From positions 1 through 35,286 of the forward strand of contig JAIRUW010000020.1 of NCBI GenBank assembly GCA_031254195.1: a stretch of 35,286 bases of DNA. Reading direction: 5' to 3'. Position numbers and translations under genes: made by a program. The notes beneath the pieces are model-generated. The model ran no database searches. It was not told the DNA's origin and saw nothing but the letters and a program-made list of their open reading frames with translations. This DNA is from Oscillospiraceae bacterium (GTDB lineage: Bacteria; Bacillota; Clostridia; Oscillospirales; UBA929). Of the stretch, positions 23,246-28,630 are shown in pieces (within the stretch, counting starts at the first letter, position 1; each line of letters starts with the position of its first letter).

Positions 23246-24418
23246 CTAACTCGTCTTAACTTGTTTTATCTCGTTGTCTTGCGCGTTGTCTTGCGTTTTT
23301 GACCCTCTGCTACCGGATAAATGGTCAATCAAGAGCATTGCAGAGTGCCTTTTTGCGTCCTCGTCGGGGTGGGTATATCGCGCCGTGGTTTTGGGGTCGG
23401 TGTGCCCTAGCAATAGCTGTACAGTACGGAGATTCGCGCCGCTGTCCAGCGATAGTGTGGCGTATGTATGCCTCAAACAGTGCGGGGATAGCTTGAATAG
23501 TTTTTTGCGGGTATTTATGTATGCAAATAGCTTGTTGTATTCGCGTGTAAAGTTAGATACATCCATTAAGCCGCCTTTGCTATCGGGAAAGATGTACAGG
23601 CTTTTGCGCGGCAATGCTTCGATGGCGCTCTTAACGATTGATATAAGCGGTACATCGCGGATACTGCTTCTTGTTTTGGCTCGGTAATCCTCGACGGCGG
23701 GTTTGTTCCCTTGCATGTATACGCCGCGCTGGATGTGAAGCGTGTCTCCGTCGATGTCGCTCCACATTAAGCCAAGTAACTCCCCGCGCCTTATGCCTGT
23801 CAATAGCAATGTGATTACAGCGGCGGCTATTATTTTATTATCATACTCTGGCGCGTATTGCAGGATAATAGACGCTTCGGCAAGACTGTATGCCCTGCGC
23901 GGTTTTGTGGGTTTCATTGGGGCGGTTATTTTGCTGGCTGGGTTCTTTGATATTATCCCATTCTCTACCGCTTCCGCAAGCGCCGCTTTAATCAGGGCGC
24001 GATATTGCTTGATGTAAGAGTGTGATTTTGATTCCGCAAAATCATTGACAGCTTTTTGCAGTTCAATAGGTGTAATATCTGATACTTTTTTGCTTTTTAG
24101 ATGGTGAGGTAGATAATCGGCAAGCCTTATAAGCTGGTCTTTCCATTTGTCCTGTACTGCGCCGCTCTTATAGCTCTCAATATACAGCGTCATCCAGTCC
24201 CCCAGCTTCATATCCGGCGAAACGCTGACCCGTTGCCCATTAAGCTCTGAAAGGGCTTTGTCACCCTTCGCCTTGGCTTCCTGTTGCGTTTTCCCGTAAA
24301 ACGTCTTACGGATGGGCCTGCCGTCCTCACTGTAGCCCAGCACCAGCTTGTATTGCCAGTTTCCGCGCTTGATGTCGTGGTAATACGTTCCCTCGCCGTT
24401 GTATCGCACTTTTGCCAT
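23246..24418 (-). CDS. int: Tyrosine recombinase (integrase) of element 2
   Basis: A 390-aa integrase with an N-terminal AP2-like arm-binding strand region (YHDIKRGNWQYKLVLGYSED), a core-binding domain (about 70-165) and catalytic residues in TGIRRGELLGL, HCLRHTYAT and LLGHTDPKTTARYTH. It differs clearly from the element 1 enzyme but uses the same tRNA core. Its last codons (TQDNAQDNEIKQ) are read through the TGTCTTGCG arm repeats at 23275-23295. A terminator at 24465-24489 separates it from the gene upstream, so it has its own expression. Confidence 0.95.
   Translation of the reverse strand: MAKVRYNGEGTYYHDIKRGNWQYKLVLGYSEDGRPIRKTFYGKTQQEAKAKGDKALSELNGQRVSVSPDMKLGDWMTLYIESYKSGAVQDKWKDQLIRLADYLPHHLKSKKVSDITPIELQKAVNDFAESKSHSYIKQYRALIKAALAEAVENGIISKNPASKITAPMKPTKPRRAYSLAEASIILQYAPEYDNKIIAAAVITLLLTGIRRGELLGLMWSDIDGDTLHIQRGVYMQGNKPAVEDYRAKTRSSIRDVPLISIVKSAIEALPRKSLYIFPDSKGGLMDVSNFTREYNKLFAYINTRKKLFKLSPHCLRHTYATLSLDSGANLRTVQLLLGHTDPKTTARYTHPDEDAKRHSAMLLIDHLSGSRGSKTQDNAQDNEIKQVKTS
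23275..23295. repeat. Integrase arm-type repeats, element 2 left arm
   Basis: Two direct TGTCTTGCG copies at 23275 and 23287. The same motif pair occurs in the same orientation at the other end (32383 and 32394, the second as TGTCTTGTT). Confidence 0.6.
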
Positions 24419-24441
24419 GATTGATACCCCTTTCCAGTGTT

Positions 24442-24460
24442 TTGAAAGTTAATTTCAAAG
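24442..24460. repeat. Near-palindromic 19-bp repeat, copy 1
   Basis: TTGAAAGTTAATTTCAAAG; a second copy with one change lies at 26783-26801. Both sit just beside a hairpin. Confidence 0.5.
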
Positions 24461-24464
24461 AGAA

Positions 24465-24489
24465 AACCGGGAGCTTTTTGCTCCCGGTT
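24465..24489 (-). terminator. Terminator after the membrane protein gene
   Basis: A 10-bp perfect stem AACCGGGAGC/GCTCCCGGTT with a 5-nt loop overlaps the stop of the gene at 24488 and is followed on the minus strand by TTCTC. Confidence 0.75.
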
Positions 24490-24952
24490 ACTTAAACTCT
24501 AAGGGTCTTGATTCGGTTGGGCGTTTCGATGGCGGTGGCTGGTGTGATTTTGGTGGCTGGCGCAGTTCCATAAACTTGTTTGCCAACTCGAACATGGTCA
24601 TTTTCGTGTGCTCGCTTATAATTTCGCCGTCCTTATTATACATCTGCATAATAAAGCCGTCTTTTGATTTATGTATGACCATTTTGGCCTCGTCAGCATT
24701 CGGGTTGATGTTATGAATGACTAAATCCTGTGAGTTGTGGTCGGTGCTCCAAAAGCTGACAATACTGTAATAATCGCCTTGCTTCTTGGGCGCTATCTGT
24801 GCATATGGCGGTGCATACGGTTCTTTTTGCTTATGCCGTGTTTTGCTTCTATACAAGGCATAGGCAAGCAGGACAATAGCAATGAGCATACCGCCGATAA
24901 TGAGCCTTGTTCCAAGATTGTTGTTTTGCGCAAACTCAAAAAAACTCCCCAT
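24488..24952 (-). CDS. Membrane-anchored protein downstream of the phage repressor
   Basis: A 154-aa protein; the ATG with GGGAGG 7 nt upstream is preferred over a TTG at 24958. Residues 13-36 (LGTRLIIGGMLIAIVLLAYAL) form one membrane span. A basic stretch follows, then a cytosolic domain with strands (YYSIVSFWSTDHNSQDLVIH) and a Pro-rich tail. It lies 23 nt after the repressor in the lysogenic operon, so it is probably made in the lysogen. Superinfection immunity or host alteration is possible but not shown. Confidence 0.75.
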   Translation of the reverse strand: MGSFFEFAQNNNLGTRLIIGGMLIAIVLLAYALYRSKTRHKQKEPYAPPYAQIAPKKQGDYYSIVSFWSTDHNSQDLVIHNINPNADEAKMVIHKSKDGFIMQMYNKDGEIISEHTKMTMFELANKFMELRQPPKSHQPPPSKRPTESRPLEFK

Positions 24953-24975
24953 TGCCAAACCTCCCGAAAATAAGG

Positions 24976-25554
24976 CTATCTAAACACATCTTGGGTCACC
25001 CCAACCACGATACCGCTGACCCGGATAGAATCATCATCATTCCAGCGAATAGGCTCATACGCCGGGTTAAGCGACAGCAGTTCCCCGTGTCCCATCTTCT
25101 TGATGTATCCTGTGCCATTCAGAACAAATACACCGACCTTGCCAAGGTCGATGTCAATAGAGTGCCGTACCCATGCGATATACCCGTCCGGGTAGTCCGG
25201 CTCCATGCTGTCCCCGCTGATCCGTACGCCGAAGGTTGCGGACGATGGGACGCGCTCGTCTACTTTTACGACGGTATAGCGGTCACTGTCAAGGAACTCT
25301 CCGGCACCAGCGGCGGCGGGAAGCTCGTATAACCCTACCTCTTTAGTGCGGGGTGTGGGGTTTATTGTCGCGCTCTCGCGTTCCATGCGTTGTTCAATGG
25401 CTTTGGTTATATATCCGTTCAGGCTCTCACTATACCCGGTTGCGTGTGCTGTAATTATGTCGCGTTCGCCTTTTTTTAGACGGAGCAAGACTTTATCATA
25501 TGCTTTCTGCTCATATCGTTGGGTTGCTTGCATATGTGCTTTTGATTGCGGCAT
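24976..25554 (-). CDS. Phage repressor: ribbon-helix-helix fused to S24 peptidase domain
   Basis: A 192-aa protein; the ATG has AAGGGGG upstream. Residues 5-60 are an Arc-type RHH domain (AYDKVLLRLKKGERDIITAH, then SLNGYITKAIEQRMER). Residues 75-192 are a LexA/CI-type S24 domain: AAAGAGEF holds an Ala-Gly cleavage site, ISGDSMEPDY the catalytic Ser116, and GTGYIKKMG the catalytic Lys152. Such domains self-cleave on RecA filaments, so DNA damage should induce the prophage. Known CI/LexA proteins use helix-turn-helix DNA binding; RHH here is unusual. It faces three operator copies at 25581-25690. Confidence 0.9.
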   Translation of the reverse strand: MPQSKAHMQATQRYEQKAYDKVLLRLKKGERDIITAHATGYSESLNGYITKAIEQRMERESATINPTPRTKEVGLYELPAAAGAGEFLDSDRYTVVKVDERVPSSATFGVRISGDSMEPDYPDGYIAWVRHSIDIDLGKVGVFVLNGTGYIKKMGHGELLSLNPAYEPIRWNDDDSIRVSGIVVGVTQDVFR

Positions 25555-25580
25555 AATTGCACCCCCTTCTATGGGTATAG

Positions 25581-25694
25581 TAACACGATAGCGGATAAAA
25601 AACAAGGTAGCAATATGCACAAATCAGTAACACGCTAGCGTTATATTTTTGTGATATTCTCCGGTATTGCATTATAACGCTAGCGTGTTATAAT
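25581..25694. promoter_or_regulatory. Phage operators and divergent promoters
   Basis: Three copies of a palindrome of the form TAACACGCTAGCGTTA lie at 25581 (degenerate), 25628 and 25675 (reversed sense, TAACGCTAGCGTGTTA). The third overlaps a plus promoter TTGCAT (25667)-16 nt-TATAAT (25689). The first overlaps a minus promoter TTGTTT (25604-25599)-16 nt-TACTAT (25582-25577). This is a lambda-like switch. Confidence 0.8.
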
Positions 25695-25744
25695 AGATAT
25701 AGACAGAGGGACACACCCCCTGCAAATGAAAGGAAGTGCAGACG

Positions 25745-25930
25745 ATGGAAAACACAGTGTACGTACACATTCCCGGATTGGTCAGCGCAAGACTGCTGTT
25801 CATGTCATGGTCGGAGTTCAGAGGTTCAAGTTATTGGAAACACGCGAGGTACATCGGCACGGAAGAGGATACGGACATATCGGTCTATGAATCTATGGGC
25901 GTAGACATAGCGACGATAATCGAGTATTAG
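25745..25930 (+). CDS. Hypothetical 61-aa early phage protein
   Basis: A 61-aa protein, first gene of the rightward phage transcript, 50 nt after the promoter. The ATG has AAAGGAAG 8 nt upstream. It holds an aromatic segment (LFMSWSEFRGSSYWKHARYI) and an acidic tail. The family is not recognised. The 16-nt leader ATGAAAGGAAGTGCAG before it is repeated before the next gene. Confidence 0.65.
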   Translation: MENTVYVHIPGLVSARLLFMSWSEFRGSSYWKHARYIGTEEDTDISVYESMGVDIATIIEY

Positions 25931-25947
25931 CCTACATAAAGAGCCGA

Positions 25948-25969
25948 GCCGGGGCGGTCATACCCCGGC
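25948..25969 (+). promoter_or_regulatory. Leader hairpin between the first two phage genes
   Basis: GCCGGGG and CCCCGGC form a perfect 7-bp stem with an 8-nt loop, 6 nt before the second copy of the repeated 16-nt leader (25975-25990). Confidence 0.45.
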
Positions 25970-25992
25970 AGATGATGAAAGGAAGTGCAGGC

Positions 25993-26187
25993 ATGACATT
26001 CTATAAGGTGATTAGCAGATTCTTTGATAATGGGAGGTTTACTGTAAAAATGCAGACATACCGCGACTGCTTAGACAGAAGGCCCAACAATCAGTCCTTT
26101 GAAGTGCCAGACAGCGATATTTACCACGATTGGTTTGATACCCTCGAAGAGGCGCAAGCATTCATGAAGGAAGCAAAGGAGGCGTAA
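25993..26187 (+). CDS. Hypothetical 64-aa phage protein
   Basis: A 64-aa protein starting at the ATG after the repeated leader ATGAAAGGAAGTGCAG, with GGAAG as ribosome site. It is mainly beta (FYKVISRFFDNGRFTVKMQT) with a C-terminal acidic helix (DTLEEAQAFMKEAKEA), a shape common in phage proteins that echo DUF1508-like small domains. No function assigned. It is followed by the SprT-like gene after 3 nt. Confidence 0.65.
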   Translation: MTFYKVISRFFDNGRFTVKMQTYRDCLDRRPNNQSFEVPDSDIYHDWFDTLEEAQAFMKEAKEA

Positions 26188-26190
26188 CCC

Positions 26191-26793
26191 ATGCCAACCC
26201 TAGGAAAAACGACTTTCGAGCTGGAACGGCTCTTCCGTCTGCTCAATGCCGAATACTTCGCCGATGAACTCGAACGCCCCATCATCACGGTACAGACCTC
26301 CGGCAAGAAGCCCGCCCTCGGCTGGTGCTCCAATGATAAACGCTGGAAAGAGGGAGACAAGGCCGCATACTACGAAATCAACCTCTCCGCCGAATACCTC
26401 ACCCGCTCCGATGTGGAAATCGTCACCACCCTACTGCATGAGATGGTACACCTCTACTGCTCCGAACACGGTATCAAGGATACATCCCGCTCCGGTACAT
26501 ACCACAACGAAAAGTACAAAACCGCCGCCGAGGCCCACGGCCTGACCATTACCTACAACGATAAATACGGCTGGCACGACAGCACCCTCAAAGACCCGGC
26601 TATCATCGAAAAACTCAAGGTCAACCGCCAAGCGTTCAAGGTAGCCCGCCAAACGGCGCAACCCAAGGCCAGCGGCAAAAAATCCAGCTCCCGCAAATAC
26701 ACATGCCCTGCCTGTGCCATTACGGTACGCGCTACCAAAGAAGTCAGTATCATGTGCGCCGACTGCATGGAGCTAATGACCGTTGAAAGTTAA
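26191..26793 (+). CDS. SprT-like zinc metalloprotease
   Basis: A 200-aa protein. Residues 10-110 hold the SprT-like domain with zinc motif HEMVH (His83-Glu84-x2-His87) and a candidate third ligand His104 in SGTYHNEKY. A C-terminal zinc ribbon (CPAC, CADC; about 171-193) follows a basic stretch. SPRTN-family proteins cut proteins crosslinked to DNA; SprT-like genes are found on many mobile elements. In a phage with a covalent Tyr-DNA replication intermediate this activity could be relevant, but that is speculation. Confidence 0.88.
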   Translation: MPTLGKTTFELERLFRLLNAEYFADELERPIITVQTSGKKPALGWCSNDKRWKEGDKAAYYEINLSAEYLTRSDVEIVTTLLHEMVHLYCSEHGIKDTSRSGTYHNEKYKTAAEAHGLTITYNDKYGWHDSTLKDPAIIEKLKVNRQAFKVARQTAQPKASGKKSSSRKYTCPACAITVRATKEVSIMCADCMELMTVES

Positions 26794-26801
26794 CTTCAAA
26801 G
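26783..26801. repeat. Near-palindromic 19-bp repeat, copy 2
   Basis: TTGAAAGTTAACTTCAAAG overlaps the end of the SprT-like gene; 18 of 19 bases match copy 1 at 24442. Confidence 0.5.
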
Positions 26802-26806
26802 CAACA

Positions 26807-26837
26807 CGAGGGGGAAGTCTTCCCGGCTTCTCCCTCG
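26807..26837 (+). terminator. Hairpin after the SprT-like gene
   Basis: CGAGGGGGAAG and CTTCTCCCTCG form an 11-bp stem with one G-U pair and a 9-nt loop, followed by an A run rather than T. It may be an attenuator or processing site. Confidence 0.5.
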
Positions 26838-26895
26838 AAAAATATGAAATACTGCGAAATACAGAGCTAGAGCGAGGTCAAGTTGACGAGTTAAT

Positions 26896-26911
26896 ACAAG
26901 TTAAGACAAGT
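26896..26911 (+). repeat. Internal copy of an int-proximal 16-mer
   Basis: ACAAGTTAAGACAAGT matches the reverse complement of 23249-23264 (next to the integrase stop) at 15 of 16 positions. The gap 26838-26995 otherwise holds no supported gene. Confidence 0.45.
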
Positions 26912-26995
26912 ATATACTTTTGGCAAGAAAAAAGCCGGAATATGCGCTTTGACGGTCAACAATGCCTATTGTAAGCTGTTAATGGGGTGATAACC

Positions 26996-27229
26996 ATGCC
27001 GAAGACCTCACGGATAACAATAGCGTCCGTGTGTGAGAAAATGATGATAAAGCGTCCGATGTTAGAAGCATGGATACGCTCCGGCAAGTGCCCGTTTGGA
27101 GAGTACATCCGCGAGGAAGGCAAGTCAATCGGCTCCTTCTACATACACCCCGGACGCTTCGCCGCATACCACAACGCCGCAGACCTCCGCCCCATCTGCC
27201 CATACGCTCGGGAGCACCCCCACCCCTAG
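26996..27229 (+). CDS. Small DNA-binding-like protein
   Basis: A 77-aa protein; the ATG after GGGGTGA is preferred over the GTG at 26987. ITIASVCEKMMIKRPMLEAW is a likely helix-turn-helix and SIGSFYIHPGRFAAYH a wing, as in excisionase or AlpA-type proteins. It could be the phage Xis, but it lies far from int. It precedes the structured noncoding region. Confidence 0.6.
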   Translation: MPKTSRITIASVCEKMMIKRPMLEAWIRSGKCPFGEYIREEGKSIGSFYIHPGRFAAYHNAADLRPICPYAREHPHP

Positions 27230-27432
27230 CACCCGGCCAGCAGGGACCATCCCTTTCCTCTTTCATTACCAGACAGCAACCGTGAACATAGCACCCAGTA
27301 TGAGGGAGCGGAGGTCGAGCACACGGAGCGTAGCGCAGGAGCGCAGACGCTCCGACGTACAAACTACAGTACGCACTCCCCGCAGGGAATTAACCCCGCC
27401 GCAGGCGGTTCCATATAAAGGAGCGTGAACCC
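27230..27432. other. Hairpin-rich noncoding region, candidate phage origin/packaging signal
   Basis: No supported gene in 203 bp. Three hairpins follow in a row: 27324-27354 (CGGAGCGT/ACGCTCCG with inner GCGC/GCGC), 27356-27373 (CGTAC/GTACG) and 27396-27408 (CCGCC/GGCGG). Filamentous phages keep their origin and packaging hairpin in one such intergenic region, usually near the ssDNA-binding gene, as here. The role is inferred. Confidence 0.55.
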
Positions 27433-27693
27433 ATGGAAATCATCAGCCTATACGAGCACCCGCAAATAGCCACTACCGTAACGTGTACCTGTGGCCGTGG
27501 CTGGGCTGTCAAGGGCCTACTCTCCGGCTCGTACCTGTTCCGGCAAAAGCTACAGGCCGACGGATGGAGCATAGCCCCCAGCGACAACGAGCTGTTCATC
27601 ACCGTAGACGGTATCCAATGTCCCGTATGCAACGGTCGGCAAACAGCACAGGAATACAAAGAAGGTAACCCCGTTCGTCCACCGGGAAGCTAG
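27433..27693 (+). CDS. Small Cys-rich phage protein
   Basis: An 86-aa protein with AAAGGAG upstream. CTCGRGWAVKG near residue 18 and CPVCNGRQ near 63 give two Cys pairs for one zinc, separated by LFRQKLQADGWSI, a helix-strand. The layout is a small zinc-ribbon domain. It lies just before the ssDNA-binding candidate, so a role in phage DNA handling or regulation is possible. No family recognised. Confidence 0.7.
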   Translation: MEIISLYEHPQIATTVTCTCGRGWAVKGLLSGSYLFRQKLQADGWSIAPSDNELFITVDGIQCPVCNGRQTAQEYKEGNPVRPPGS

Positions 27694-27735
27694 CGCCCGG
27701 TAAACGATACATAACAAAAAAGGAGAAGATTCAAC

Positions 27736-27993
27736 ATGAAAGCACAAGTAATAGGGCTAGGGCAAAGACGCTCCGGCACAGCCAAAAAGACAGGCAAGCC
27801 GTACGACGGCACCAGCGTGTACATCATGTCAGCGGCAAGCGATGTGCAGGGGCATAAGGCGGGGGAGATATATCTCAACCACCTTTCCAGCGTCCCATAC
27901 CCGGAAATCAATGTCGGTGACATTATCGACATCGACCGCAATGAAGCGGGCTTCATCGAGGAAATCACCGTTGTCAAGCCCGTGAAGAGCTAG
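27736..27993 (+). CDS. Candidate ssDNA-binding protein, pV-like
   Basis: An 85-aa protein with AAAGGAG upstream. It is strand-rich, with RRSGTAKKTGKPYDGTSVYI and YPEINVGDIIDIDRNEAGFI, which echo the 'tGKPY...' loop and the 'GD...id..G.i' strand of OB-fold gene V-type proteins. Length and position (first gene before the coat genes) fit pV, which coats the single strand before packaging. Sequence identity in this group is low, so the call rests on pattern and context. Confidence 0.6.
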   Translation: MKAQVIGLGQRRSGTAKKTGKPYDGTSVYIMSAASDVQGHKAGEIYLNHLSSVPYPEINVGDIIDIDRNEAGFIEEITVVKPVKS

Positions 27994-28004
27994 GAGGTCA
28001 CCCC

Positions 28005-28223
28005 ATGGATGAAGGTATCATCTTCGGCATCCTCGAAACCCAGCAAGCCCACATCAACGCCCTCGAAGCGGCCCAAACCGAGCTGATGACCGCCATCACC
28101 GAGCAACAGGCCGGGCTATTCAGCATAGGCGAGCAGTTAATCAACACACTCCAATTCGTAGGCGGCTTTCTCTTTGGCGCGGTCATCGCAATCGCTGTAG
28201 TATTGGAGATGAAGAAATGGTAG
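28005..28223 (+). CDS. Small single-span phage protein, coat candidate
   Basis: A 72-aa protein with AGGAGG upstream. The first 48 residues form an amphipathic helix (HINALEAAQTELMTAITEQQ); residues 49-67 are a membrane span (QFVGGFLFGAVIAIAVVL) ending in a short basic tail. It overlaps the next tiny gene by 7 nt. Among filamentous phages such proteins are minor coat or assembly proteins (pVII/pIX class, though longer). No signal peptide. Confidence 0.7.
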   Translation: MDEGIIFGILETQQAHINALEAAQTELMTAITEQQAGLFSIGEQLINTLQFVGGFLFGAVIAIAVVLEMKKW

Positions 28224-28342
28224 ACCTGACCGTATTCGGCATGGCCGCAGGCGTAGGCTTTGGCCTCACGATGATAGCGTGGTTCGTAGTGTGGGGCGTG
28301 TCAAAAGCCGTCAGCATATTCAGGCACATAACCAAAGTGTGA
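28217..28342 (+). CDS. 41-aa single-span protein, minor coat candidate
   Basis: A 41-aa product (MVDLTVFGMAAGVGFGLTMI starts it) whose start overlaps the preceding stop (ATGGTAG). Residues 5-30 are a membrane span and the C-terminus is basic (KAVSIFRHITKV). Length and hydrophobicity match pVII/pIX-type tip proteins of filamentous phages. Coupling to its neighbour and position before the major coat candidate support it. Confidence 0.65.
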   Translation: MVDLTVFGMAAGVGFGLTMIAWFVVWGVSKAVSIFRHITKV

Positions 28343-28387
28343 GCGCGGCAAGCGTGAACATAATAATCAGGAAAGGAGATTAAGACC

Positions 28388-28564
28388 ATGACACCTTCCG
28401 CACTGGATGTAAATGACGTTTTGGGAACGGCGTTTACCGAGGCCGCCAACAGCATCCTCGCCTCCATCGGCGTGATTCTCCCCATCGCGCTCCCCATCCT
28501 CGGCGTGTCCATCGCCATCGGCTTCGCCGTCAAGTTCTTTCGCAGACTTACGGCGAAAACCTAA
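28388..28564 (+). CDS. Major coat protein candidate, pVIII-like
   Basis: A 58-aa protein with AAAGGAG upstream. An acidic N-terminus (SALDVNDVLGTAFTEAANS) is followed by a hydrophobic helix (about 23-49, SIGVILPIALPILGVSIAIG) and a basic C-terminus (KFFRRLTAKT), the charge order by which pVIII packs around DNA. No signal peptide, as in phage Pf3. A hairpin follows the gene, as after gene VIII in Ff phages, where it boosts coat mRNA. Confidence 0.75.
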   Translation: MTPSALDVNDVLGTAFTEAANSILASIGVILPIALPILGVSIAIGFAVKFFRRLTAKT

Positions 28565-28583
28565 ACCCAGCGGAACCGCGACA

Positions 28584-28606
28584 GAGGGGGGCAATACGCT
28601 CCCCTC
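28584..28606 (+). terminator. Hairpin after the major coat candidate
   Basis: GAGGGG and CCCCTC enclose an 11-nt loop; a smaller GCGG/CCGC hairpin lies at 28570-28579. There is no T run; a partial terminator or mRNA-stabilising structure is likely. Confidence 0.5.
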
Positions 28607-28630
28607 ACTATCTAAAAGGAGGTACACCCC

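Noticed and set aside
26783..26974. A 63-codon frame after the SprT-like gene.
   Set aside because: Starts at TTG inside the preceding gene without a ribosome site and runs through a hairpin and repeats.
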